Assembly (NCBI GenBank): GCA_020848315.1
Contig: JADLAH010000083.1
Location: 1 to 18,830 of the forward strand
Source: Chitinophagales bacterium
GTDB lineage: Bacteria > Bacteroidota > Bacteroidia > Chitinophagales > JADIYW01
DNA length: 18,830 nt
Direction of reading: 5' to 3'
Shown here: positions 7,422 to 14,702 of the stretch, one piece after another
How positions within the stretch are numbered: the stretch's first letter is position 1
How the letters are laid out: each line of letters begins with the position of its first letter
Position numbers and translations under genes: made by a program
Notes under the pieces: model-generated
Told to the model about the DNA's origin: nothing
Databases searched by the model: none
What the model saw: only the letters and a program-made list of their open reading frames with translations

Positions 7422-8663
7422 ATGAAATTTGAGGAATATCCGATAGCTGCGGAGATAAAGCGAAATATAGAAGCGTTGGGCTACAAAAAGCCAACGGATA
7501 TTCAGTTTAAATCTATTCCGGCCATTTTGAACAAAGAAGACGTGCTGGCCATCGCGCAGACCGGCACCGGTAAGACCGCGGCCTTTGCTATTCCCGTCAT
7601 TCATCTCATCCACGAGCGCAAGCGCAACCGCGCGAAAGACGCTATCAAGTGTGTGGTGATGGTGCCAACACACGAACTGGCGATTCAGATTACACAGGTG
7701 TTCAACAGCCTGGCGAAACATACCAAAGTGAAAGCGTTTGCATTGTTCGGAGGCACGGAACAACAGCCTCAGATAGATAAACTGTATCAGGGTGTCGATA
7801 TTTTGGTGGCTACACCGGGACGCTTATTCGATTTGCGCAGTCAGGGCTACCTCGACTTGTCGGACATCGAAATTCTGGTGCTCGATGAAGCCGACCATAT
7901 GCTGGATCTGGGATTCATCGGTGATATTGAGGATTTGATAAAATTCCTTCCTAAGCATCGTCAGACCTTGTTTTTTTCGGCCACTATCAACGAGAAAATT
8001 AAGAAGCTGGCCTACTCGCTCGTGCATAAGGCGATTCGTATCCAGATTTCTCCGAAAGATCCGGTCGCGAAGAATATTCAGCATGCTGTAGCACATATTG
8101 AGATGGACGACAAGCGGTTTTTTCTGGAGCGTGTTATCCGGGAAAATGAAGGCAAGAAAATGATAGTGTTTGTACGTACCAAAGTGCGTGCGGAGCGCGT
8201 AGCGGCAGCCATGCAAAAAGCGGGCATCGATACGTTAACCATCCACAGTGACAAAGACCATAAAAACCGCACCGATGTGATGCGACAATTCCGCGAGGGC
8301 AAAGTGCGCGTGCTGATTGCAACGGATGTGAGTGCGCGAGGCATAGATATTCCGAATGTGGACTTTGTGGTCAATTACGACTTGCCGGAAGTGCCGGAAA
8401 ATTATGTTCACCGTGTCGGACGAACCGGCCGCGGGATGCAGAAAGGACAGGCGGTTTCATTTTGCAGTAGGGAAGAAGAACCTGTGCTGAAAGAAATTGA
8501 AGCCTTTCTGGGAAAGCCTGTCGTAAAACTGGCAGTGGATCAGGATACCCGCGAGGAAGTGCTGGATTATACGGAAGCGACCAAATTCACCATCAAAGAT
8601 GTGATGCGGGAAATATTGGAAGCCGAACAAACGCCTGTGAAGAAAGGCAAAAAAAAGAAGTAA
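7422..8663 (+). CDS. DEAD-box ATP-dependent RNA helicase
   Basis: A 413-residue RNA helicase core with a short Lys-rich tail. In order: Q motif GYKKPTDIQ (20-28), motif I AQTGTGKT (45-52), Ia PTHELAIQ (82-89), GG (110-111), TPGRLFDL (131-138), II DEAD (155-158), III SAT (186-188), IV IVFVRTK (248-254), V TDVSARGIDIPNVD (301-314) and VI HRVGRTGR (330-337). It would unwind RNA duplexes in ribosome assembly or mRNA decay; RhlE/DbpA-type assignment is not possible from the core. The frame opens earlier at 7395, but the family start MKFEEYPIAAEI and the promoter box at 7410-7417 favour the ATG at 7422. The tail KKGKKKK may help bind RNA. Its stop TAA directly abuts the stop of the convergent GH20 gene. 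Confidence 0.93.
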   Translation: MKFEEYPIAAEIKRNIEALGYKKPTDIQFKSIPAILNKEDVLAIAQTGTGKTAAFAIPVIHLIHERKRNRAKDAIKCVVMVPTHELAIQITQVFNSLAKHTKVKAFALFGGTEQQPQIDKLYQGVDILVATPGRLFDLRSQGYLDLSDIEILVLDEADHMLDLGFIGDIEDLIKFLPKHRQTLFFSATINEKIKKLAYSLVHKAIRIQISPKDPVAKNIQHAVAHIEMDDKRFFLERVIRENEGKKMIVFVRTKVRAERVAAAMQKAGIDTLTIHSDKDHKNRTDVMRQFREGKVRVLIATDVSARGIDIPNVDFVVNYDLPEVPENYVHRVGRTGRGMQKGQAVSFCSREEEPVLKEIEAFLGKPVVKLAVDQDTREEVLDYTEATKFTIKDVMREILEAEQTPVKKGKKKK

Positions 8664-10211
8664 TTATTTTTTGGGTTTGAAACGTATCAGATCCACCGGC
8701 GGTAATTCCTTTTCTTTTACAAAATAATTTTTCTGTGATTTCAGTCGTTTCTCGAAATCAGCATAATTTTTCCCGGAATTATTTGTCCAGAGTGATTCAG
8801 ACATGGCTACAATTCTAGGGAATATCTGATATTGCAGTGTTTCCGTATCTTCAATAAATTCTGTCCAAACACAAGCCTGCCCGCCCCAGATTTTTTTTTG
8901 CGCTTCCTTCGATTTGATTTTATCCAGCGGATTGAAACTGTATGCTTTGTCCAATGGCAAATAGGTCATGTAAATGCCTTTTTTCTCATCGTCCCAGTCT
9001 TGCGGATAATCGAAATAGCAGAATGTACGTGGAGTCATAATCACACGATGCCCTTTTTCTGCTGCTTCTGTGCCGGCTTTGGTATTTCGCCAACTCATAA
9101 TCGTGATTTCTTTTGCAGGACTGGTTTCCAGTATCTCGCCCCAGCCAATCAGATCCTTGTTTTTAGAGGACAGTGTTTCCTGCATACGTTCTATAAAGAG
9201 AGCGTGGAAAGCATCCGGTTTCAGGTTGTGAGCCGCGGCATAGGTTTTACCTCTTTCGCTTTGTTCCCACTGCTTTGTCGGCACTTCATCGCCCCCAATA
9301 TGGAAATATCTGCCCGGAAACAGGTTCGTGGTTTCTTCCAGAATATCGGCCAGAAAGCGGAAAGTCGCGTCGGAAGGACATAGTATATTTTCCTTAATGC
9401 CAAATGTATTCGGTACCTGAATACTGTCCGGATAGCATCCAAATTCAGGATAGGCGGCAATGATAGCGGAACTGTGACCGGGAATATCTATTTCCGGAAT
9501 GATGGTAATAAATCGCTCTTTGGCATATTGCACGATCTCTTTGATTTCTTCCTGTGTGTAATAACCACCGTGGCGGCTGCCGTCTTTCTCTGTGCGCCAG
9601 GCACCTTTTTCTGTCAATCTCGGATACTTTTTACTTTCCATTCGCCAGCCTTGGTCGTCGGTCAGGTGCCAGTGAAAATAGTTCAGTTTCAGCTTGCCCA
9701 TTACATCCAGATATTGTTTGATAACATCCGGCCCGAAAAAATGACGGCTCACATCCAGGTGCATGCCGCGATAGGCAAAGGCCGGCGCGTCCTTGATTTG
9801 CATACAGGCAATCTGTTTGGAGGTGTCCGCATTCATCAGCTGAAACAAGGTTTGCATACCATAAAATAATCCCGCATTGGTGGCGCCGGTAATGGTAATC
9901 TGATGGGGGGTTATGTTTAATTCATAAGCCTCCGTGGTCAGTGTTTTCTCTTTTTGGAGATTTAGATAGACGGTGTTGGGTGAGGAGGAAATTACATTGA
10001 CTTTTTTGGCCGACAGAAATGCCAGTAATTGCTTGTTAACCTGCTTGGTGCCCTCATCGCCGCGCATGATTTTTACCTCCATTTCTTTGGAGTAGTCGAA
10101 TGCGCCGGTGCTACGGATGATATCATTCGGCAATGGTAATACCGGCGTCTGCTGGGCCCTGATAATGCAGAAAGCGCACAGAAAAATGAGTACGAAAAAT
10201 GGCTTTTTCAT
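8664..10211 (-). CDS. Secreted GH20 beta-N-acetylhexosaminidase
   Basis: A 515-residue glycoside hydrolase family 20 enzyme, which releases terminal GlcNAc or GalNAc from chitobiose, glycans or peptidoglycan fragments by substrate-assisted catalysis. A signal peptide (MKKPFFVLIFLCAFCIIRAQ) targets it to the periplasm or outside. Residues about 22-140 form the GH20b-like N-terminal domain, then the catalytic barrel follows: YRGMHLDVSRHFF (147-159), HWHLTDDQGWR (180-190), IPEIDIPGH (238-246) and HIGGDEVP (304-311) with the catalytic pair Asp308-Glu309. Trp residues in IGWGEIL, MSWR and CVWTEF would line the sugar pocket. No C-terminal sorting domain is seen. It lies 37 bp downstream of the Fur-family gene on the same strand, so partial cotranscription is possible. 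The substrate is uncertain. Confidence 0.94.
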   Translation of the reverse strand: MKKPFFVLIFLCAFCIIRAQQTPVLPLPNDIIRSTGAFDYSKEMEVKIMRGDEGTKQVNKQLLAFLSAKKVNVISSSPNTVYLNLQKEKTLTTEAYELNITPHQITITGATNAGLFYGMQTLFQLMNADTSKQIACMQIKDAPAFAYRGMHLDVSRHFFGPDVIKQYLDVMGKLKLNYFHWHLTDDQGWRMESKKYPRLTEKGAWRTEKDGSRHGGYYTQEEIKEIVQYAKERFITIIPEIDIPGHSSAIIAAYPEFGCYPDSIQVPNTFGIKENILCPSDATFRFLADILEETTNLFPGRYFHIGGDEVPTKQWEQSERGKTYAAAHNLKPDAFHALFIERMQETLSSKNKDLIGWGEILETSPAKEITIMSWRNTKAGTEAAEKGHRVIMTPRTFCYFDYPQDWDDEKKGIYMTYLPLDKAYSFNPLDKIKSKEAQKKIWGGQACVWTEFIEDTETLQYQIFPRIVAMSESLWTNNSGKNYADFEKRLKSQKNYFVKEKELPPVDLIRFKPKK

Positions 10212-10248
10212 AATTATATAATTAGGCTGAATTGAAGATAGACAAAAA

Positions 10249-10716
10249 TTATGCCTTTTTCTTATGGCTGCAGTTTTCTTTCTGGCAGTTGCCGTATAGT
10301 GTCAGCGAATGACTTTTGATGGTTTGCTGAAATAGCTCGCCTGCAGTCGTTTTTACCTGTTGTAACCGCGGATCGCAAAATTCAAACACCTGTCCACAGT
10401 CGATGCAAATCAAATGGTCGTGATTGCGGTTGCCATAGGACTTTTCGTACATGGCGTGGTTTTGTCCGAACTGATGTTTGGTGACCAACTCGCACTGCAC
10501 CAATACGTCCAGCGTGTTGTATACGGTGGCACGGCTCACATTGTAGTAGTTGTTCTTCATCTGAAGATACAACTCCTCCGCATCGAAGTGGTCTTCGCGA
10601 TTGTAGATTTCTTCCAGGATAGAAAACCGCTCCGGCGTTTTACGCTGTTTGTTATTTTCTAAATAGGTAGAAAAAATGTGCTTGACTTCTGCGAATATTT
10701 TCGGATCCATGGCCAT
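10249..10716 (-). CDS. Fur-family metalloregulator (Fur/PerR type)
   Basis: From the ATG at 10716 a 155-residue dimeric DNA-binding repressor. The winged-helix part includes [15 protein letters not shown] (24-38) and the recognition helix [12 protein letters not shown] (61-72). The metal-binding part has HDHLICIDC with Cys104 and Cys107, and a second pair Cys144 and Cys149 in CQKENC, together forming the structural zinc site. Whether it senses iron, peroxide, zinc or manganese cannot be told here. The frame is open to 10758, but the promoter box at 10724-10731 would lie inside that extension, so I use 10716; the ATG at 10710 is equally possible. I saw no classical Fur box upstream. GH20 follows after 37 bp. 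Confidence 0.9.
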   Translation of the reverse strand: MAMDPKIFAEVKHIFSTYLENNKQRKTPERFSILEEIYNREDHFDAEELYLQMKNNYYNVSRATVYNTLDVLVQCELVTKHQFGQNHAMYEKSYGNRNHDHLICIDCGQVFEFCDPRLQQVKTTAGELFQQTIKSHSLTLYGNCQKENCSHKKKA

Positions 10717-10723
10717 GACGGTA

Positions 10724-10731
10724 CAAAGGTA
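10724..10731 (-). promoter_or_regulatory. -7 box of the Fur-family gene
   Basis: Minus-strand TACCTTTG, a perfect TAnnTTTG; the first ATG (10716) begins 8 bp after it and the second (10710) 14 bp after. It decides against the upstream start at 10758. No good -33 box, only a T-run at about the right distance. Confidence 0.55.
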
Positions 10732-10766
10732 CAATTTATGTTCGAAAAAGGTATGCAAAAATCAGC

Positions 10767-10790
10767 GCGACCTGTCCGTTTTAAATCTCC
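10767..10790 (+). repeat. Imperfect 24-bp direct repeat, left copy
   Basis: GCGACCTGTCCGTTTTAAAT followed by CTCC, matching 20 of 24 bases with 12375-12398. It lies just upstream of the Fur-family promoter and is followed by a small hairpin ACCTG-CGG-CAGGT at 10791-10803 with CTTTT after it. Confidence 0.6.
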
Positions 10791-10986
10791 ACCTGCGGCA
10801 GGTCTTTTAGTCAGCGTCATGTGCTGTATTACACGAACAAAAATATTGGCCAATTGCAAGCTGAAAAGAAATCTTAATTCTTTGTAATGAGATTTATTTT
10901 TAAATTAGTAATTTTATTTAAATTGTAAACCTAAATGATAAAATCTGTTGAGGGCGAGGTAAGGCCTGGTTTTTATTATATAAGAT

Positions 10987-11457
10987 ATGAAAAAGCTACT
11001 CATTATTATAAGCACCATAACATTTTTTCTGTGTACTAGTTGTCGTAATAAAGTTGATAAAGGGATAATAGGTTGGTGGTCTATGGATACTATTTACTAT
11101 AAAGGATATGATATAAAATATTGTCTGTGGTTAAATACCATTAGTTTTAGGAAGAATTCGTGTGAATTTGAAGAAACTAATGGCAATTGTTTAGATATTA
11201 ATGAGAGTGGTAAATATGGAACATGGAAAGTAAATACAGATAATATTCCTTATACATTAGAAATACGAAGTGAGAATAAGATATTTGATGGTAAACATAC
11301 TATAAAATTTAAACGTGATGACGTAAATAAATTACTAAAGATGGAAATAGAATCAGATAGCCTTTATATAGTATGTAGAAAAGGTTTATTTAACTATAAA
11401 GAAAATGAAAAACTTATCAATGAGTTAGTAGAAGAAGATAGTGTTACCTCCAACTAG
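10987..11457 (+). CDS. Small predicted lipoprotein, lipocalin-like at best
   Basis: A 156-residue protein with an N-terminal signal (MKKLLIIISTITFFLCTSC) whose Cys19 in the CTSC sequence is a likely lipidation site; the -3 position is Cys rather than Leu, but TSC before the processed position is common in Bacteroidota. The mature part has a Trp-rich opening (GIIGWWSMDTIYY), a GTWKVN block and alternating strands, loosely like lipocalin-type small lipoproteins. I cannot name a family. Codon use is strongly AT-rich and unlike the genes on either side, which suggests transfer. It stands alone on the plus strand between minus-strand genes. A role as an orphan immunity or surface protein is only a guess. 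Confidence 0.7.
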   Translation: MKKLLIIISTITFFLCTSCRNKVDKGIIGWWSMDTIYYKGYDIKYCLWLNTISFRKNSCEFEETNGNCLDINESGKYGTWKVNTDNIPYTLEIRSENKIFDGKHTIKFKRDDVNKLLKMEIESDSLYIVCRKGLFNYKENEKLINELVEEDSVTSN

Positions 11458-11478
11458 CCTCAACACCTATCGCGGGGG

Positions 11479-11494
11479 AAATGTTTGATAAAAC
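11479..11494 (+). repeat. 16-bp direct repeat, left copy
   Basis: AAATGTTTGATAAAAC, identical to 12357-12372, where it is joined through CG and one overlapping GC to the right copy of the 24-bp repeat. It lies between the lipoprotein gene and the frameshifted membrane gene. Confidence 0.65.
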
Positions 11495-11506
11495 AAAAGA
11501 GTAATA

Positions 11507-12012
11507 ATGGATAAATTTAATCGTATTATTCATGTAATTGGAAAAAGAGCAAGGATATCCTTAATAGGACACGGTGTTATAGGTGTTGTATTTTTATCTA
11601 TAGGTGCTATATTGTTGATAATTGGATTTATTAAAAAACCATTAGAGCCTTCTAATCAAGTAGAGTTGAATATTATGAAAAAAACTTTAGAAGGTTTAAA
11701 TCTTGTGAAGATGATTCAGTATTTTATACAAAGGTTGATGTAGATGTTGATTCGATATACATCAAAGAGTTGTTGAATATATTGAATAATGGAAATTACC
11801 AATTAAAACAACAAGAATCAGAGGATGGTTTTGATTCATCACATTATAAATTTGGAGTAGGAAATTCTTATTTTCTAATTGAAGATACAGTATTAAAAAA
11901 CACACTGTATTTAACTCAGAATATGTATTTTAAAATATCGGCTATTAAATCCCCTCTCTGGAGCAGGTCTTCCGCAGGACGACATTTGTCTGTGCAATCA
12001 GACGGTCTCTGA
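11507..12012 (+). pseudogene. Frameshifted single-span membrane protein gene
   Basis: The frame starting at 11507 encodes a short basic N-terminus, one clear membrane segment (residues about 22-42, VIGVVFLSIGAILLIIGFI) and then runs into the tract of seven A at 11678-11684. After that point the original frame gives 20 unlike residues and stops at 11743, while the -1 frame is open from 11656 to a TGA at 12010-12012 and reads like real protein (CEDDSVFYTKVDVDVDSIYI, then YKFGVGNSYFLIEDTVL). Adding one A would join both parts into about 168 residues. The end of the joined frame (SPLWSRSSAGRHL onward) lies in palindrome-rich DNA and is probably not original coding sequence. No family recognised. 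A sequencing error in the A-tract cannot be excluded. Confidence 0.6.
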
Positions 12013-12374
12013 CCGCAACCGAAAGCTGAACTTGATAAGTTAAAGCTGAGTTTGCCACGCTTATAGATGCCACGATATGCAACGCGAAATCCGCAGAAGA
12101 GTCGGGTTTATGAAAAGCGCAGCAATAGCTGTGAAATGAACGAAGGGCGGCTGTCAGCATGTGCGTTCATTTTATCAGCGGTTGATTTTTGAGGCACGAA
12201 AAAAATCAAATTGCCTTACTTTTCATAAATGGTTTTTGGGCACTTTTTGGCAGCAAAAAGTGTCGTAGATAATGGCGTGAAATTAATGCGGTTGCTAAAG
12301 AATACCTACTGAGGCGTGTAGACTCGTGTCTTCACAAAAGTGCAATTTGAGCCCGAAAATGTTTGATAAAACCG
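11945..12374. repeat. Palindrome-rich, repeat-like noncoding stretch
   Basis: No convincing gene lies here. The base composition changes sharply from the AT-rich genes to its left. It contains several short inverted repeats: GTCTG-TGCAAT-CAGAC (11988-12003), GGTC-TCT-GACC (12004-12014), TTGATTTTT / AAAAATCAA with a 10-base loop (12182-12209), and CACTTTTTG-GCAG-CAAAAAGTG (12241-12262). The stretch ends at the 16-bp and 24-bp repeats next to the relA stop. A 71-codon open frame on the minus strand (11945-12160) looks like a by-product. I suspect a dispersed intergenic repeat or insertion remnant, but only one copy is in this window. Confidence 0.5.
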
Positions 12375-12398
12375 GCGACCTATCCGTCCTAAATCTCT
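12357..12398 (+). repeat. Composite repeat: right copies of the 16-bp and 24-bp repeats
   Basis: AAATGTTTGATAAAAC (12357-12372) is followed after two bases by GCGACCTATCCGTCCTAAAT and CTCT (12375-12398). The first part is identical to 11479-11494; the second matches 10767-10790 at 20 of 24 positions. The last ten bases include the stop and final two codons of the relA/spoT gene. Confidence 0.6.
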
Positions 12399-14617
12399 TC
12401 GCGTATAACGGAGGTAATGCCGTCAATGGCCTTCAGTTTGGCAATCAGTTTATTCACCTGGTTGTTATCCTTTACAAACACTTTAATGATGCCCTCAAAG
12501 ATGCCTTCATTGGTTTCCAGTGATATGGACTGCATATTCAGTTTCATCTCACCGGAAATGATGCTGGTAAGTTTGTTGATAATGCCGATATCATCGAGAC
12601 CCACCAGTTTGATGGTCGTGAGAAATGCCGGCGTTGTCTTGGCGGTCCAGCGCGTTTTGATAATGCGGTAACCGTATTTGGAAGCCAGGTTGATAATATT
12701 ATTGCAGCCGGTGCGATGGATTTTTATCATGCCGTTAATGGAAATGAATCCCATTACATCGTCGCCGGGAATAGGGTTGCAGCATTTGGCAAATTCATAC
12801 GGAAACTGACTGGAAGATTCGCCGAAAATAACAAGTTCCGCGTTTTTCGGAATATCTGATTCTTCCGTATAATTTTCCTGCACCTGTTCTTCTTTCGGGC
12901 GACCGATTTTTTCGGGTTTCACAATTTCCAGATGTCCGCCCACTACTTTGAGCTGCTTAAGTTCATTCAGGTTGAGCGTGCCTTTGGCAATTCCGTAGAA
13001 TAAATCGAGCGAACTGGCAGCCTTATAGAGGTTGGACAATACATTGATATTGTCATTGGTGAAGTGGGCCTTCATCTGATTCAGCTTGCGTTCCAACAGT
13101 TCTTTGCCTTCCTCCGCAATCTTACGTTTTTCTTCCCGCAGGGAATTCTTGATTTTTGATTTCGCCCTGGAAGTCGTGACGATATTCAGCCAATCATCAT
13201 TCGGCCGTTGTTTTCTGGAGGTAATGATTTCCACCTGATCACCATTCGCGAGCACATGGCTGATAGATACGAGCTTGTTGTTCACCTTGGCACCGATGGT
13301 GGTGTCACCGATGTTGGTGTGGATGGAATATGCGAAATCGAGTGCGGTAGCACCGGCGGGCAATATCTTCAGTTCGCCTTTTGGCGTGAAGGTGTATATT
13401 TCTTTCTGATACAGCTGGAGTTTGAAGTCATTGATGAATTCTATAGGATTGACATCCTGATTTTTCAGAAAATCCCGCACCTGCATCAGCCAGCTTTCAA
13501 TGGCTTCCTCCGCGGTGTTCTGCGCCTTGGTTTTATTTTCCTTGTATTTGAAATGGGCAGCCAGACCTTTCTCGGCCACTTCGTCCATGCGTTTGGTGCG
13601 TATCTGCACTTCCACCCATTGTCCGCCGGGCCCCATCACCGTAGTGTGCAGCGATTCATAACCGTTGGCTTTCGGATGGGAAATCCAGTCGCGCAAACGG
13701 GTAGGAGAAGGCGAATATTTATCCGTTACGATAGAATAGGCGCGCCAGCAATCTTCCTTCTCTCTTTCCATCGGAGAGTCGAGGATGACACGAATGGCAA
13801 ATTTGTCATACACGTCTTCAAACTCCACCTGTTTTTTGCGCATTTTATTCCAGATGGAAGAGATGGATTTGGGGCGCCCGAATACGTCCGCCTTGAGTCC
13901 CGATTTATCCATTTCTGCCTGCAGTGGCCGCACGAAATCGTTGATGTATTTGTTGCGATCTTTTTTGGTAGATTCGAGTTTGTTGGCAATGTTCTTGTAC
14001 TGCTCCGTTTCCGTGTATTTCATGGCCAGGTCTTCCAGTTCTCCCTTGATGGAGTATAAACCCAGCCGGTGTGAAAGCGGTGCGTAGAGATAGATAGTTT
14101 CAGAGGCAATCTTCAACTGGTTCTTGCGGCTCTGGCCGTCCAGCGTGCGCATGTTGTGGAGGCGATCCGCAATTTTGATCAGAATAACACGGATGTCATC
14201 GCTCAGGGTGAGCAGTATCTTGCGGTAATTTTCCGCTTGTATCGATTCTGTCTGATGGGAAATCTTGCTGATCTTGGTGAGTCCGTCGATAATTTTGGCC
14301 ACGGTGGCGCCAAATTCTTTGCGGATGTCTTCCAGCGAAACTTCCGTGTCTTCCACCGTATCGTGCAGCAGCGCACAGATGATGGAGGTAGTGCCGAGAC
14401 CCATGTCGCCGGCCGCAATCTTAGCCACCGCCAGCGGGTGGTGAATGTAGGGTTCGCCGCTTTTGCGGCGCATGTGTTTATGGGCGTCCAGTGCGAGCTC
14501 AAAGGCATGCCGGATGCGCTTGTCATCGCCCTTGTGCATGCGCGGCCGCGCTATGCGCAACAACTGACGATAATCTTTTAAAATGGCCTGCTTCTCTGCT
14601 TCAACATTGATTTCCAT
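12389..14617 (-). CDS. RelA/SpoT-type bifunctional (p)ppGpp synthetase/hydrolase
   Basis: A 742-residue long RSH enzyme that makes and degrades the alarmone (p)ppGpp in the stringent response. The HD hydrolase domain has HHPLAVA (59-65), the intact LLHDTVEDTE (83-92) and ADRLHNMRTL (150-159), so hydrolysis should be active. The synthetase domain follows with GRPKSISSIWNKM (247-259), VYDKFAIRVI (269-278), GYESLHTTV (319-327) and VEVQIRT (335-341). Then come the TGS domain (about 405-465, IYTFTPKGELKILPAGATA), a Cys/His region (AKCCNPIPGD 610-619, HRTGC 634-638) and a C-terminal ACT domain (about 665-738). As the only long RSH seen here it is probably the Rel-type dual enzyme. The stop TAG overlaps the composite repeat. 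It is transcribed after the OmpH-like gene but separated from it by a terminator. Confidence 0.95.
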   Translation of the reverse strand: MEINVEAEKQAILKDYRQLLRIARPRMHKGDDKRIRHAFELALDAHKHMRRKSGEPYIHHPLAVAKIAAGDMGLGTTSIICALLHDTVEDTEVSLEDIRKEFGATVAKIIDGLTKISKISHQTESIQAENYRKILLTLSDDIRVILIKIADRLHNMRTLDGQSRKNQLKIASETIYLYAPLSHRLGLYSIKGELEDLAMKYTETEQYKNIANKLESTKKDRNKYINDFVRPLQAEMDKSGLKADVFGRPKSISSIWNKMRKKQVEFEDVYDKFAIRVILDSPMEREKEDCWRAYSIVTDKYSPSPTRLRDWISHPKANGYESLHTTVMGPGGQWVEVQIRTKRMDEVAEKGLAAHFKYKENKTKAQNTAEEAIESWLMQVRDFLKNQDVNPIEFINDFKLQLYQKEIYTFTPKGELKILPAGATALDFAYSIHTNIGDTTIGAKVNNKLVSISHVLANGDQVEIITSRKQRPNDDWLNIVTTSRAKSKIKNSLREEKRKIAEEGKELLERKLNQMKAHFTNDNINVLSNLYKAASSLDLFYGIAKGTLNLNELKQLKVVGGHLEIVKPEKIGRPKEEQVQENYTEESDIPKNAELVIFGESSSQFPYEFAKCCNPIPGDDVMGFISINGMIKIHRTGCNNIINLASKYGYRIIKTRWTAKTTPAFLTTIKLVGLDDIGIINKLTSIISGEMKLNMQSISLETNEGIFEGIIKVFVKDNNQVNKLIAKLKAIDGITSVIREEI

Positions 14618-14642
14618 ACTTGCGGTTGCTTACTACTATCTG

Positions 14643-14650
14643 CTAAAATA
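14643..14650 (-). promoter_or_regulatory. Possible -7 box of relA/spoT
   Basis: Minus-strand TATTTTAG, one mismatch from TAnnTTTG, directly after the T-run of the terminator and 25 bp before the ATG at 14617. The terminator's second arm would overlap the -33 region. Confidence 0.3.
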
Positions 14651-14682
14651 AAAAAAGTTCAGGGGAATGCCTGAACTTTTTT
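14651..14682 (-). terminator. Rho-independent terminator after the OmpH-like gene
   Basis: A perfect 13-bp inverted repeat, AAAAAAGTTCAGG / CCTGAACTTTTTT, with loop GGAATG. On the minus strand it starts 20 bp after the OmpH-like stop and supplies its own U-tract; it is symmetrical and could work both ways. It separates the OmpH-like transcript from relA/spoT. Confidence 0.85.
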
Positions 14683-14702
14683 GTGTAGGATAACGTATTC
14701 GT

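Noticed and set aside
10717..10760. Fur box for autoregulation of the Fur-family gene
   Set aside because: No sequence close to the 19-bp GATAATGAT-type inverted repeat was seen upstream.
10678..10887. 69-codon plus-strand frame across the Fur-family promoter
   Set aside because: It overlaps the start of the Fur-family gene and the 24-bp repeat, with no sign of coding constraint.
11678..11684. Programmed -1 ribosomal frameshifting
   Set aside because: In the original frame the codons are ATG AAA AAA ACT, so the site is G-AAA-AAA rather than a good A-AAA-AAC or A-AAA-AAG heptamer, and no clear downstream structure was seen. A single-base indel is simpler.
11945..12160. 71-codon open frame on the minus strand
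   Set aside because: It lies inside palindrome-rich repeat-like DNA and has no start signal; more likely a by-product of the repeat.
13208..14059. Long open frame antisense to relA/spoT (283 codons)
   Set aside because: Shadow of the synthetase and TGS regions; no independent evidence such as a promoter or recognisable motif.
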